From assembly GCA_035502095.1 (NCBI GenBank), contig DATJUX010000043.1:124001-188000 (forward strand): DNA of 64,000 nt. Reading direction: 5' to 3'. This document shows positions 41,486-50,450 of the stretch, one piece after another. The stretch comes from JAKANT01 sp035502095 (GTDB lineage Bacteria > Pseudomonadota > Gammaproteobacteria > Burkholderiales > Burkholderiaceae_F). The position numbers were made by a program, and so were the translations under genes. Numbering within the stretch: position 1 is the stretch's first letter; each line of letters begins with the position of its first letter. The notes below the pieces were generated by a model. That model saw only the letters and a program-made list of their open reading frames with translations. It did not search any database and had not been told where the DNA came from.

Positions 41486-44400
41486 CTAGCGCGCGACGAC
41501 CGCGATGCCGCGGAACTGGCCGGCAGCCGGGAGCGTGTCGGGGCGTGCGTGATGCTGGGGACTGAAGCGATGCAGTAGCTCGGCTTCGCGCGCTCGCGCA
41601 AGCGCGAGGTTGGCGCGCTTGACGTGGCCGAATCCGCGCACCGTTAGCGGAATGGCGGCGATCTGGGCGGCGAGCGCCTGGTTGGCCGGGGTGAGCTCCT
41701 CCAGGAGCCGATCGATCCGGTGCTCGAATTCCACGATCAGCGCGCGCTCCATGCGTCGCTCCTGCGCATATCCAAAGGGGTCCAGCAACGTGCCGCGCAA
41801 GAACCTTCCGCATGCGAGCACCTTCAGCACCGGCAGGGCCCACGCCCCGACCCGAACCTTGAGGCCGGGCCTGCTCCGCCGCATACGTGCGAGAACCGGC
41901 GGCGCGAAGTGGAACTCGAGCTTCAGCTCGCCCGCAAACTGGCGCGCGAGCTGAGCGCGGAAGTCCCTGCTGGCGTGCAGGCGCGCGACTTCGTACTCGT
42001 CCTTGTAGCTCATCAGCTTGAGCAGGCTGCGTGCCACGTTGCGCGTAAGAGGCAGTGCCGCGTCGCCGGCGGGCAGGGCCACCTCGCGCGCGCACACCGC
42101 GGCCACGCGGGCCGCAAAGCGCTCGGCCCAGGCGGCGTTCTGGTAGGCAGCGAGATGACGGCGCGCGCGCTCGACCAGGGCATCGAGCGATTCGGCGGCC
42201 GGGTCGGCCGCGGCCGCGTCGCTTCGCCGCGCGAGAGGCGCTGCATCGGCGGCGGCGACGCGCCCGAGCGCGAAAGCCAGGCGGTTGCGCGCGATCGCGA
42301 CGCCGTTCAGTTCGAGCGCGCGCTGCAGCGCTTCGTGGCCAACCGGCACGAGTCCGCGTTGCCAGGCGAAGCCCAGCGCCACGATGTTCGCGCCGACGTT
42401 ATCGCCGAGGAACTCCGCGGCGAGCGCATGGGGATCGAACGTTTCGACCTGCGCGTCTCCGGCCGCGTAGCGCAGCTTGTCGAGCAGCAGGTCGGCGGGC
42501 ACGCTCGCTTCGGCGTCGCGCAGCGCCTCCGCGACCGGAAGCTCGTGCGTGTTGGCGAGCACCTTCGTGTGGCCTTGTCGCACGGTCTGCAGCACCTCGG
42601 TCGAGGCCCCGACGACCAGGTCGCACGCGAGCAATGCGTCCGCCTGTTGCGTATCGATGCGGACCTGGTTCAGGTGGTGCGCCGCCTGGGCGAGGCGCAC
42701 GAAGCTCAGGACGGAGCCGTTCTTCTGCGCAAAGCCCATGAAGTCGAGCACGCTGGCCGCTTTCCCCTCCAGGTGCGCTGCCATCGCGATGAGCGCACCG
42801 ACTGTCACCACGCCGCTGCCACCCACACCCGCGACGAGCAGATCGTAGGGGCCGCTCCACGGATGAGGCGCCGGCAGCGCGAGTTCCGCCGCACGGGCGA
42901 GCAGTTCGGCTCCGACCGGCGACGGCTCGCCGCCTTCCCGGCGCGGTTTCGCGCCGTGCACGCCGACGAAGCTCGGACAGAATCCGCTCGCGCAGGAGAA
43001 GTCCTGGTTGCAGGCAGCTTGATCGATCCTGCGCTTGCGTCCGAACAGCGTCTCTTGCGGGAGCACCGCGACGCAGTTGCTCTGCACCGTGCAGTCGCCG
43101 CACCCCTCGCACACGGCCTCGTTGATGACGAGTCGCCTGGGCGGCGCCGCCAGTTCGCCCCGCTTGCGACGGCGGCGCTGCTCGGCGGCGCAGGCCTGCT
43201 CGTAGATCAGCACCGTCACGCCGTGCAGCGCCCGCAGCTCGCGCTGCACCGAGTCGAGCTCGCTGCGATCGCGGAATTCGGTGCCGGCTGGAAAACGACC
43301 CTGGATCGCTGCATAGCGGCGGATGTCGTCGCTCAGCACGACGATCTTCTCCACGCCCTCGGCGCGGACCTGATGCGCGACCGTCTCGACGCTCAGCACG
43401 CCATCGACCGGCTGGCCTCCGGTCATCGCCACCGCGTCGTTGAACAGGATCTTGTAGGTGAGCGTGGCACGCGCGGCGACTGCCTGCCGGATCGCCAGGT
43501 AGCCGGAGTGGTAGTACGTGCCGTCGCCGAGGTTCTGGAACACGTGCGGCGTGCGCGTGAACATCGAATGCGAGATCCAGTCGACCCCTTCGCCGCCCAT
43601 CTGGATCAGCCCGCTCGTGTTGCGGTCCATCCAGTTGGCCATGAAGTGGCAGCCGATCCCTGCGCGTGCCACCGATCCTTCCGGGACCTTGGTACCGGTG
43701 TTGTGCGGGCAGCCGGCACAGAAGTAGGGCAACCGCCTGATCGCATCGCTGTCGTTGCTGAGCAGCGCGGGAGCGGTGAGCGCGGCGATCGCGCGCCGCG
43801 CCGCGCTCAACTCGCGGCGGTCGGGGTAGTGCCGACCGAGCCAGTCGGCGACCAGCGCGGCGAGGCGCGACGGACGCAACTCGCCGGCAGCCGGAACCAG
43901 AGGCCGACCGGCGAGGTCGCGCTTGCCGAGCAGGGCGGGTCGTGCGCCGGCGGGTGCGTTGTAGAACAGGTCGCGCAGTTGCGCTTCGACCAGCGGGCCC
44001 TTTTCCTCGACGACGAGGATCTCCTCGAGACCGGCAGCGAACGCGCGCATCCGCGTCGGCTCGACCGGGAAGGCCAGCCCGACCTTGTAGAGTCGCACGC
44101 CCGCATCGGTCAGATCCCGCTCAGAGATGCCGAGGCGGCGCAGCGCCTCCATCAGGTCGTGATGCGCCTTGCCGCATGTGACGATGCCGACGGTCGCGCG
44201 CGGGCTGTCGACGAGCAGACGGTCGATGCAATTCACGTGCGCGAAGGCGGCGACCGCGTGGAGTTTGTCCGCCAACCGCGTTTCGATGCGCAGCGACGGA
44301 AAGTCGGGCCAGCGGTAGTGCAAACCGTCGGCCGGGACGCGGTGCCCCGTGACAGCCCGCACCGAGTCGGCGTCCTGCCACGCCGCGACCCGCGCACAAA

Positions 44401-45076
44401 GCGCATCGAGGTTCACCGTGGTGGCGCTCTCCACAACCTCGGACACCGCGGGCATCGCGACCCATGCGCCCGAATAGCGCGACAGCTCGTAGCCGTACAG
44501 GCCGAACTCGATCAGCTCCGCCACGTTCGACGGATGCAGGATCGGCATGCTCCAGGCGGCGAGAGCCTGGTCGCTCTGGTGCGGCATCGACGAGGAGACG
44601 CAGCCATGATCGTCACCGGCGACGACCAGCACGCCCCCATGCGGCGACGAGCCATAAGCATTGCCGTGCTTGAGCGCATCGCCGGCGCGATCGACGCCGG
44701 GTCCCTTGCCGTACCACAGCGCGAACACGCCGTCGGCCGTCCGCTCGGGGTCCGACTCGACGCGCTGCGTTCCCAGCACCTGGGTTGCCGCAAGCTCCTC
44801 GTTGATGGCCGGCACGAAGCGGATGCCAGCGTCGCTGAGCCGGGTGCCGGCGCCCCAGATCTCCCTGTCGACCATTCCCAGGGGCGAACCGCGATAGCCG
44901 CTGATGAAACCACGCGTGTTGATCCCGCGCGCGGCGTCGCGCTGCCGTTGCATCGACGCGATGCGAACCAGTGCCTGCGTGCCGGTGAGAAAGACGGTGC
45001 CCGATGCAGCCCAGATACTGTCCTGGAGCCGATAGTCGGGACGTTTGACTGGCGAAACCGCAGCAGCGCAATCCAT
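41486..45076 (-). CDS. fused indolepyruvate:ferredoxin oxidoreductase (2-oxoacid oxidoreductase) family protein
   Basis: A 1196-residue single-chain enzyme. The N-terminal pyrimidine-binding domain has RGFISGYRGSPLGMVDREIW; the thiamine pyrophosphate domain has YFCAGCPHNTGTKVP and ARAGIGCHFMANWMDR; then one 4Fe-4S-like site EGCGDCTVQSNCV, the gamma domain VGGSGVVTVGALIAMAAHLEG, and a DUF6537-like C-terminus. It decarboxylates arylpyruvates (indolepyruvate, phenylpyruvate) or branched 2-oxoacids to acyl-CoA, reducing ferredoxin or a flavoprotein. Only one cluster motif is clear, unlike archaeal IorA with two. In this window it would complement aromatic amino acid breakdown. The ATG at 45076 is the natural start. 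Confidence 0.9.
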   Translation of the reverse strand: MDCAAAVSPVKRPDYRLQDSIWAASGTVFLTGTQALVRIASMQRQRDAARGINTRGFISGYRGSPLGMVDREIWGAGTRLSDAGIRFVPAINEELAATQVLGTQRVESDPERTADGVFALWYGKGPGVDRAGDALKHGNAYGSSPHGGVLVVAGDDHGCVSSSMPHQSDQALAAWSMPILHPSNVAELIEFGLYGYELSRYSGAWVAMPAVSEVVESATTVNLDALCARVAAWQDADSVRAVTGHRVPADGLHYRWPDFPSLRIETRLADKLHAVAAFAHVNCIDRLLVDSPRATVGIVTCGKAHHDLMEALRRLGISERDLTDAGVRLYKVGLAFPVEPTRMRAFAAGLEEILVVEEKGPLVEAQLRDLFYNAPAGARPALLGKRDLAGRPLVPAAGELRPSRLAALVADWLGRHYPDRRELSAARRAIAALTAPALLSNDSDAIRRLPYFCAGCPHNTGTKVPEGSVARAGIGCHFMANWMDRNTSGLIQMGGEGVDWISHSMFTRTPHVFQNLGDGTYYHSGYLAIRQAVAARATLTYKILFNDAVAMTGGQPVDGVLSVETVAHQVRAEGVEKIVVLSDDIRRYAAIQGRFPAGTEFRDRSELDSVQRELRALHGVTVLIYEQACAAEQRRRRKRGELAAPPRRLVINEAVCEGCGDCTVQSNCVAVLPQETLFGRKRRIDQAACNQDFSCASGFCPSFVGVHGAKPRREGGEPSPVGAELLARAAELALPAPHPWSGPYDLLVAGVGGSGVVTVGALIAMAAHLEGKAASVLDFMGFAQKNGSVLSFVRLAQAAHHLNQVRIDTQQADALLACDLVVGASTEVLQTVRQGHTKVLANTHELPVAEALRDAEASVPADLLLDKLRYAAGDAQVETFDPHALAAEFLGDNVGANIVALGFAWQRGLVPVGHEALQRALELNGVAIARNRLAFALGRVAAADAAPLARRSDAAAADPAAESLDALVERARRHLAAYQNAAWAERFAARVAAVCAREVALPAGDAALPLTRNVARSLLKLMSYKDEYEVARLHASRDFRAQLARQFAGELKLEFHFAPPVLARMRRSRPGLKVRVGAWALPVLKVLACGRFLRGTLLDPFGYAQERRMERALIVEFEHRIDRLLEELTPANQALAAQIAAIPLTVRGFGHVKRANLALARAREAELLHRFSPQHHARPDTLPAAGQFRGIAVVAR

Positions 45077-45509
45077 CGCCGCGGGATCTTATTGGCGCCT
45101 TCGGGAAAGCCGCCCTTGCATCGCGTGCACGGGAGGCCGCAAAAGACGACTGCCGCGTCTCGTGCAAGCGGTTCGATCGAAGATCGTCCGCGGCGCATCC
45201 AGGCCGCGTCCAGCGCGGCGTGCGCGTTGGCGGATGCCTGGATAGGAGAGACCTCGACTCGCTATCGCATTGACGCAAAAGAAAGTCCCGGTGCGGATGC
45301 GTTCGTCGACAGGGAGTCGCGTTGCCCGGCGCGAGCGCTTCCTCGCGGGAGCGCCGGGCCGCGCGCCGCGTCGGCGCATCGTGACGACATTCGTTGCGAG
45401 CGCCGCCGAAGACGATGCTGCGCGCGACATATCGTGACCCGCGCTCATGCGAACGGTAGGACGCGGCGACGCGGGTCGGGCGCACGCACGCGCCGTTGCG
45501 AACCGACGC
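45077..45509. other. no gene recognised, upstream of the IOR gene
   Basis: A 433-base stretch without a frame that resembles any family. It lies next to decayed two-component genes and probably includes the promoter for the IOR gene together with eroded DNA. Confidence 0.4.
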
Positions 45510-45815
45510 TTCCCCGCACGGCAAAGCGAGGCGGAACGATGCGCCTTCGCCGGCCGGATGGTCGGCGAGCCGCGTGCCGCGATGGGCGGGCGCGATCTTG
45601 CGGCACATGGCGAGCCCGAGTCCCAGGCCCTGCTCATTCGTCGTGATGAACGACTCGAAATCCGCTCGACCTGCCCCGGCGCGATGCCGGGTCCGGTGTC
45701 GGCCACGATCATCTGTACGTGGTCATCGGCCCCATGCAGGGTCGTGATGCTCAGGATCCTCTCGCCACCCGCATGGCCCTGCATCGCTTCGCAGGCGCTG
45801 AATGCGCCCGCCGGC
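45510..45815 (-). pseudogene. fragment of a sensor histidine kinase (HATPase half), frameshifted
   Basis: On the minus strand one frame gives SACEAMQGHAGGERILSITT and VQMIVADTGPGIAPGQVERI (the ATP-binding G1 box); a one-base loss near 45650 then moves the rest into another frame, FESFITTNEQGLGLGLAMCR and EGASFRLALPCG. Together they are the C-terminal two-thirds of a HATPase domain of a FixL/DctB-type kinase. The dimerisation domain and all sensor parts are missing. No start exists. It is a dead fragment, truncated on its 5-prime side where a plus-strand receiver fragment now begins. Confidence 0.75.
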
Positions 45816-45820
45816 GTGCG

Positions 45821-46057
45821 CGCGTTGCCCGAGTGGTCGACGACGACGACCTGGTGCATGCGGCGATCGCGCGCCTGCTTCGCCTCAAGGAGTACGCCGT
45901 CTCGACGCTCGACTGCGCCGAGTCCTTTCTCGAGCGGCACGGCCAGAACCTCCACGGCTGCATCGTGCTCGACTTGGCACCGTCCGAGCTCGGACGCGAG
46001 GTGCTGGACCAAGGTCTCATCGTCCATGGCTGCCGCCAGGACCAATGTCGGCCGCGC
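45821..46057 (+). pseudogene. truncated receiver domain of a FixJ-type response regulator
   Basis: The plus-strand frame reads RVARVVDDDDLVHAAIARLL, then a helix and AESFLERHGQNLHGCIVLDL, which is the first half of a FixJ-like receiver with its acidic pocket and phosphorylation Asp (CIVLDLAP). After this the similarity is lost; the strand-4 to strand-5 region and the DNA-binding domain are absent. No good start or ribosome site precedes it. It is adjacent to, and opposite in strand from, the kinase fragment. Confidence 0.7.
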
Positions 46058-46058
46058 C

Positions 46059-46407
46059 ATGGCCACCGACATGTCGCTGATCGCCGTCGTCGACGACGAG
46101 GAATCGGTCCGCAAGGCGTTGGGCCGGCTTGTCCGCTCGGCGGCCTTCGACGTCGAGAAGGGCCGGTTTGCGCTGCGTCATGCTCGATCTGCGCATGCCC
46201 CACGTGAGAGGACTCGATGTCCAGCGTGAGATGAAAGCCCTCGATGGGAGTGCCGGCAGTCGTCATCACCGGGGACCATTCGCAGGAATGACGGACGCCG
46301 GCGTTCGACCTGGGCGCGACCGCCTGCCTGCGCAAGCCGGTCGACGACGCGACGCTGCTTGCCGCGATCAGGGAGGCAGTTCGGCGGCCGGCGCCGGCAC
46401 AATAGTT
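46059..46407 (+). pseudogene. second response-regulator receiver, with deletion, frameshifts and a stop
   Basis: The ATG at 46059 opens MATDMSLIAVVDDEESVRKA then LGRLVRSAAFDVE, a clear receiver N-terminus. About 35 codons are then missing. CVMLDLRMPHVRGLDVQREM follows in another frame (near 46175-46240), then VPAVVITGDHSQE in a third, ended by TGA near 46290. Beyond the stop the same frame still reads TPAFDLGATACLRKPVDDAT and LLAAIREAVRRPAPAQ, the Lys-containing end of the receiver. At least two indels and one stop are present, so this is a recent but unambiguous pseudogene. Confidence 0.75.
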
Positions 46408-46471
46408 CCCGCAATCCGCAAAGCTTTTCATAATGTCGGCATCGAACCTCAGCCCGGTACCGCGCACGATC

Positions 46472-46882
46472 ATGAAACGCCAATCGGGAATGTTGCTTGT
46501 GACCTGCGCCCTGCTCGTGGCCGCGTGTGCGACCGGCGGCGGGATGTACGACCAGCCCTACGCGCTGATCGAACCGCACGGGTCCCGGGCGGCCCAGGAC
46601 ATGCGGCCTGCCTTCATATCGGCGATCGACGGCGTCAGCCGGGACATCAAAAACAACGACCCGGTCACCCCGGGTGTCCATGAAGTCGAGGTCAGCGTCC
46701 CCGGAGGATTTCGCATGGGCGAGTCCGAGCACGCGACGATCAAGATCGACGCGAAGCCCTGCATGCGCTACCAGATCGGCGCCAAGCAGCTGTCCCTCGC
46801 CTCCAGGGACTGGAGCCCGGTCATCGCCAACGCCGAGCCGATCGGCGAATGCATGAAGAAGTTTCCATCCATGAAGCCGTAG
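46472..46882 (+). CDS. lipoprotein, paralogue of the one at 51056
   Basis: A 136-residue lipoprotein: signal MKRQSGMLLVTCALLVAAC with lipobox VAAC, then ATGGGMYDQPYALIEPHG. The body has AFISAIDGVSRDIKNNDPVT and PGVHEVEVSVPGG, then IKIDAKPCMRYQIGAKQ and SRDWSPVIANAEPIGEC. The gene at 51056 shares the order QPYA(L/I)I, (F)xxAIDGxxR, PVxPGxxxVxVS, IDAKPCMRY, SRDW, and two Cys, so both are clearly related. The paired cysteines (in KPCMRY and GEC/EDC) may form a disulfide. No known family comes to mind. I place the start at 46472. Confidence 0.7.
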   Translation: MKRQSGMLLVTCALLVAACATGGGMYDQPYALIEPHGSRAAQDMRPAFISAIDGVSRDIKNNDPVTPGVHEVEVSVPGGFRMGESEHATIKIDAKPCMRYQIGAKQLSLASRDWSPVIANAEPIGECMKKFPSMKP

Positions 46883-46889
46883 GCTGTTC

Positions 46890-46958
46890 TCACACGAAGC
46901 GGATCAGCATGGCCATGAACGCGAACAGGCTGATGAAGATCATCACGAACGGGACCAT
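46890..46958 (-). CDS. possible 22-residue single-helix membrane peptide
   Basis: Minus-strand ATG 46958 gives MVPFVMIFISLFAFMAMLIR then FV and stop: an almost pure transmembrane helix. In the same frame further upstream lies RLSDERTKTPVC, a polar lead with no start codon before an in-frame stop. It overlaps nothing. It could be a true small protein or the remnant of a larger gene. Too short to judge by coding statistics. Confidence 0.3.
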   Translation of the reverse strand: MVPFVMIFISLFAFMAMLIRFV

Positions 46959-47725
46959 GCAGACCGGCGTCTTCGTGCGCTCGTCGGACAGACGCGTTCG
47001 CAGTCACGAGAAATGACGGTCCGAGGTCCGGCGCACTCCGAAATGATGAGCGCTGTCAGCTCGAGCGGCTGCGGGAGCATCGCGACTCGTTCGAGGCGAC
47101 GCGAGATGTCAGCTCCGGTGCAGCGGAGGATCGACGCGCGGCGCGGCCCGACCAATTGGACCAACGCGCAAGCGTGCGAGCCGGTGTGTCGCGAGCCGGC
47201 GTCGACCGCGCGACCGCCGCTCGGCCGGTGGCTCGGGCTCATGGCGGCGCATTAGCCTTGGTCTCGTCGAGCGCGACCTGCCCGCGAGGGAACTCGGCCT
47301 GCTCGACGCGCGGGCCGGCATTGGACCGGTCACGAGCAGGACCAAGGCGTGGCCCATGACCCGCGGCGAAAAACCAGGCGGGCCCGCGAAGATACCTGAC
47401 GGCCCGGCCGGATCGGGAAATCGAATCGGGTGACGGGAATTGGCGAGCGCGGCGTTGCTGGAGCGCGGCATGGGCGCAACACCGTCGGAGTCAAATGGTT
47501 GACTGCGGGAGTACTATGCCGACCTCTGAAACCGCTGCAAGCGGAGGCCGGGTGATCGCCACGCGAGGTGCAGTTCACCTGACATCCTGTCGATGGCACT
47601 GAAACGCGCCCGTTTGGCGCGGATCTTTTCTGCCCCAACGGTTGCCCCAAGGCCCCATTGCATACCCTAGCGATTCATTCGATCCTTTTTCGTCGCCGTT
47701 ACCGTTCAACAAAGAGGGGACAGCC
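46893..47725. other. about 0.8 kb with no gene recognised apart from the micro-ORF
   Basis: Apart from the possible 22-residue membrane peptide at its left edge, I see no supported frame here. Base composition stays high in GC up to 47450 and then becomes more mixed before the lipoprotein gene at 47726, where the promoter of that gene is expected. It may be eroded DNA. Confidence 0.45.
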
Positions 47726-48163
47726 ATGAGGTACTCAAGATCACTAGCACCGCTGCTCGGGGTTTGCGTTGTCGCTGCGCTTTTAGCGTCCTGCGCGACC
47801 GGGGGCGGCGATACCGGGATGACGCGCGCCGAGGCCAAGGCCCAGCGCGACGCGTTCATGAAGCAATACGACTACGACGACGCCCTCGACATGTGGGTGC
47901 CGAGGCCCGGCACGGCCGCGGCGCAGCCTGTCATGCCGACCGAGACGCGCGCGGATGCGAAGAAGGCGCGTGATGCGTTCCTCGCGAACAACAAGTACGA
48001 CGACGAGTGCGCGTGCTTCAAGCCGATCTCGGGCGGAGCGCGCAACGTGAGCACGCTGACCAAGGAAGAGCGCAAGGCCGAAACGAAGGAGTTCATGCGT
48101 ACCCACATGTACGACGAAGTAACGGGCCAGTGGGTGGAGCGCAAGGCGGCGCCGCCGCAGTGA
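47726..48163 (+). CDS. lipoprotein with three internal sequence repeats
   Basis: A 145-residue lipoprotein: MRYSRSLAPLLGVCVVAALL then lipobox LASC, ATGGGDTG. The mature part consists of three similar units of about 35 residues: RAEAKAQRDAFMKQYDYDDA then DMWVPR; RADAKKARDAFLANNKYDDE then CACFKPI; KEERKAETKEFMRTHMYDEV then TGQWVER. Each is a charged helix followed by a short YD(D/E) strand. Start chosen at 47726, with GAGGGGA upstream. I do not know a family. It lies in a group of small lipoproteins and may be a structural or binding component of the envelope. Confidence 0.7.
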   Translation: MRYSRSLAPLLGVCVVAALLASCATGGGDTGMTRAEAKAQRDAFMKQYDYDDALDMWVPRPGTAAAQPVMPTETRADAKKARDAFLANNKYDDECACFKPISGGARNVSTLTKEERKAETKEFMRTHMYDEVTGQWVERKAAPPQ

Positions 48164-48294
48164 GCGAGCAGGCAGTTCCTGCCTGACAGTACTCGTTGCT
48201 CAGCGGGAGGTCAGCCTCGCGCTGCGGGGACACGGGCGAGCGCGACGGCAGCGAATCCGACCGAGGTCCCTCCCGAATTTCGTCAGATCGTGAA

Positions 48295-48693
48295 ATGGCG
48301 CGCAACTCCGCTCGCGGCATCCTGATTGGTGCCGCGCTCGCCATCACCTCCGTGGTCTTCGCGCAGCAAGCTGCGCCTCCGAATCCGTTGCCCGAGACGC
48401 AACGGCGCTTCGCCGAGGCGAGAGAACGCCTGCAACTCACTCCCGAGCAGGAACCGCAGCTGCGTGCGCTGTTTCAGGAGGAAGCGGCGAAAATGCGCGC
48501 GGTGCAGGCCAAATACGGCACCGATGACACCTACGCGACCAAGGCCGAGAAGGGGCGCGAACTGCGTGCGATCCGGGCCGACTTTCGTGGCAGGCTGAAG
48601 ACGATCCTGACCCCGGAGCAACTCGCCGAGTGGGACAAGATGGTCGCGGAGCGGCGCGACGAGGCGATGGAGCGACGCCAGCAGACGCGGTGA
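48295..48693 (+). CDS. Spy/CpxP-like periplasmic helical protein
   Basis: A 132-residue exported protein. MARNSARGILIGAALAITSV then VFAQ is a signal peptide. The mature helical part has ARERLQLTPEQEPQLRALFQ and ILTPEQLAEWDKMVAERRDE, two LTPEQ-type motifs, as in the Spy/CpxP (LTxxQ) family of periplasmic chaperones and stress sensors. Rich in Glu, Arg and Gln. The start at 48295 is chosen because it gives the signal sequence; an upstream in-frame start adds only hydrophilic residues. It lies 131 bases after the three-repeat lipoprotein on the same strand. Confidence 0.65.
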   Translation: MARNSARGILIGAALAITSVVFAQQAAPPNPLPETQRRFAEARERLQLTPEQEPQLRALFQEEAAKMRAVQAKYGTDDTYATKAEKGRELRAIRADFRGRLKTILTPEQLAEWDKMVAERRDEAMERRQQTR

Positions 48694-48870
48694 TGGCGCC
48701 AATGCGACGAGGAACGCACGCCGTTCGCGACACCGGGATTCCTCGCCGTCGGCGCCGGATCGCATGCCGAAGGGGCATGCCTGCCTGGCGGCCCCCCAAC
48801 CTCGGTCATCCAGTCATCGAGCGAAATCCCTTGTCGCGTGCGCTCCCCGGGATGGCACGTCGGCGGGAGA

Positions 48871-49074
48871 CTAGTTGGGGCGAGCGAGGATGCGCTTGCG
48901 CAAGGCGTCGTATTCCTTCTGGTCGATCGCACCTTCGTTCAGCGCAGTCTGCAGATCGGTCAGCTCCTGGCCCTTCGAGATCGTGGTCGTGCCCTGCACC
49001 GTGACGTGCTGATCGCTTCCGCAGGCGGCGACGAGCAGAAGCGCCGCTGCGGCGGCGGCAAGCGAGAGTTTCAT
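48871..49074 (-). CDS. small lipoprotein with SHOCT-like C-terminal helix pair (copy 2)
   Basis: A 67-residue lipoprotein: MKLSLAAAAAALLLVAAC signal and lipobox VAAC, then GSDQHVTVQGTTTISKGQEL and TDLQTALNEGAIDQKEYDAL-RKRILA, a short helix-Gly-Ala-Ile-helix module like SHOCT (short C-terminal) domains. The gene at 49093 upstream has the same plan and about half identical positions in this module. The two are 18 bases apart and likely cotranscribed, so they arose by tandem duplication. Confidence 0.65.
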   Translation of the reverse strand: MKLSLAAAAAALLLVAACGSDQHVTVQGTTTISKGQELTDLQTALNEGAIDQKEYDALRKRILARPN

Positions 49075-49092
49075 GGCGGTCTCCGGAGTGGG

Positions 49093-49293
49093 CTAGCGGA
49101 CGTTGTCGATGATCTGCTTCTTCTGCCGCTGATAGTCGTCGTCGGAGATCGCTCCGTTGTCGTGCGCGTGCTTCAGGTCGATCAGCTGCTGGCCGACCGA
49201 GACGTTCACCGTGGGCGGGACGACCTCCGTGTTGCTGCAGGCGGCAAGGCCGACGGCGGCGGACGCGAGAACGGGCAGAACGATGGTGCGCAT
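49093..49293 (-). CDS. small lipoprotein with SHOCT-like C-terminal helix pair (copy 1)
   Basis: A 66-residue lipoprotein: MRTIVLPVLASAAVGLAAC with lipobox LAAC, then SNTEVVPPTVNVSVGQQLID and LKHAHDNGAISDDDYQRQKK-QIID. The GAIS/DDDYxxxK helix pair corresponds to SHOCT-type modules. It precedes its paralogue with an 18-base gap and follows the outer-membrane protein gene with 37 bases between, all on the minus strand, so three genes may form one operon. Confidence 0.65.
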   Translation of the reverse strand: MRTIVLPVLASAAVGLAACSNTEVVPPTVNVSVGQQLIDLKHAHDNGAISDDDYQRQKKQIIDNVR

Positions 49294-49330
49294 CAGGACC
49301 CTCCTGGTTGCACTTCTTCGTGTTGGATCT

Positions 49331-50164
49331 TCAGAACGCCGCTTCGAGGTAGATCGTCGGTCCCTTGAAGTTGTAGACGACCTTGCCGTAAAGGTGCTCG
49401 TTGGTGGAGTCGAGCTTGTAGTCGACGTACCGATAACCCACGCCGGCGCCGACGTTCTTCAAGAAGCGCCAGTCGACGCCGCCGAACCAGTTGATCAATT
49501 GACCGTGGTACTTGTCGTAGGTCAGCGAGAGCCAGTCGACGCGTCCGCGCACCACGAACTGATCCGCAAACACATACCCGCCGTACAGCCCGAGCGTCGG
49601 CAGCGGTACCAGTGCGGTGCGGCTCTCGCTCTGGAACGCGAATCCTGCCGGCCCGTTGCCCTGCCCGGACAGCTGGAGCTTGAAGTCGGTCATGTGCAGG
49701 CCGAACGCCCCGCCGACCTCGGCTTCCTTCGTCTTGAAGAAGGCGTATCCACCGGTGAGGCGGTAGATGGTGGAATCGAACTTGCTGCTGACCGAGCCGC
49801 TGACCGGGAACGAGATATCGCCGAAGTTGATGTCGCGGTCGATCGCCCGGGTTGCCGACCGGTTGAGCGTGTAGTACTCGAACTCGAGGCGCCAGTTCTG
49901 GCCAAGCCGCATGCCGGCCAGGAAGTACGGCGTGCCCTTGCGGTCCGAAAGCCCCAGTTCGTCTTCCAGCCTGACCTCGGTACCGGGCACGTTGGTGCCG
50001 GGAAAGTCGACCCGCGCGGTCGAGGTGATCGTCGGATAGAAGTACTCGAGCCCGATCCAATACTGGTCGGTCGGCATTTCCGCCAGTGCGGTGCCGAGTG
50101 AGCCAAGGCCCAGCAACGCAACCGCGAGGTGGCGCTGGACGACGGACAGACTTACAGAACGCAT
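49331..50164 (-). CDS. outer-membrane beta-barrel protein
   Basis: A 277-residue protein with a signal peptide (about 28 residues, ending TALAE) and a strand-rich body: YWIGLEYFYPTITSTARVDF, NWRLEFEYYTLNRSATR, STIYRLTGGYAFFKTKEAEV, YGKVVYNFKGPTIYLEAAF. It ends with phenylalanine as outer-membrane barrels do. It resembles small channel or OmpW-like proteins of unknown substrate. It is the first gene of a minus-strand set with two SHOCT-like lipoproteins. The upstream side faces a decayed HAD phosphatase fragment. Confidence 0.75.
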   Translation of the reverse strand: MRSVSLSVVQRHLAVALLGLGSLGTALAEMPTDQYWIGLEYFYPTITSTARVDFPGTNVPGTEVRLEDELGLSDRKGTPYFLAGMRLGQNWRLEFEYYTLNRSATRAIDRDINFGDISFPVSGSVSSKFDSTIYRLTGGYAFFKTKEAEVGGAFGLHMTDFKLQLSGQGNGPAGFAFQSESRTALVPLPTLGLYGGYVFADQFVVRGRVDWLSLTYDKYHGQLINWFGGVDWRFLKNVGAGVGYRYVDYKLDSTNEHLYGKVVYNFKGPTIYLEAAF

Positions 50165-50198
50165 GTTTACCCTCCGCGGGTGTTCGAAAACACCAGTT

Positions 50199-50450
50199 TC
50201 ATCTCAGTTCTTCTTGGGTGGGAAGACCTCTTTCCAATCGGTCTTGATGCTGATCACGTTCCAGCCATGCGCGACCGCGTCGTCCCACGCCTTGTCCGGC
50301 CTGCCGACCCCGGGTCCGGTATAGGCGATCCCAAGCGTACTCGCGCTCCTCGTCGTCGTGGTGCACCAGAAGAGACAACCGCGGGCCGGCTCCCGCCATC
50401 GTGTATTGCAGCATCTGCCATGGTCCAAGAAGTCGACCTTCGCGTCCCGC
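50199..50450 (-). pseudogene. C-terminal fragment of a HAD-type acid phosphatase-like protein
   Basis: On the minus strand one frame gives GPWQMLQYTMAGAGPRLSLL and VHHDDEEREYAWDR, and a second, after a frame change near 50315, gives RPDKAWDDAVAHGWNVISIK and TDWKEVF. Together they match the C-terminal end of HAD-family acid phosphatase-like proteins (VHHTDAEREYAYD...LDKALDEA...GWTVVDMKxDW). The N-terminal two-thirds with the catalytic Asp motifs are missing. The last residues PPKKN appear before a stop. It is a degraded remnant. Confidence 0.6.

Noticed and set aside
41720..45646. Plus-strand frame of about 1300 codons opposite the indolepyruvate oxidoreductase
   Set aside because: Antisense to a well-supported enzyme; translation is His/Arg-rich low complexity without motifs.
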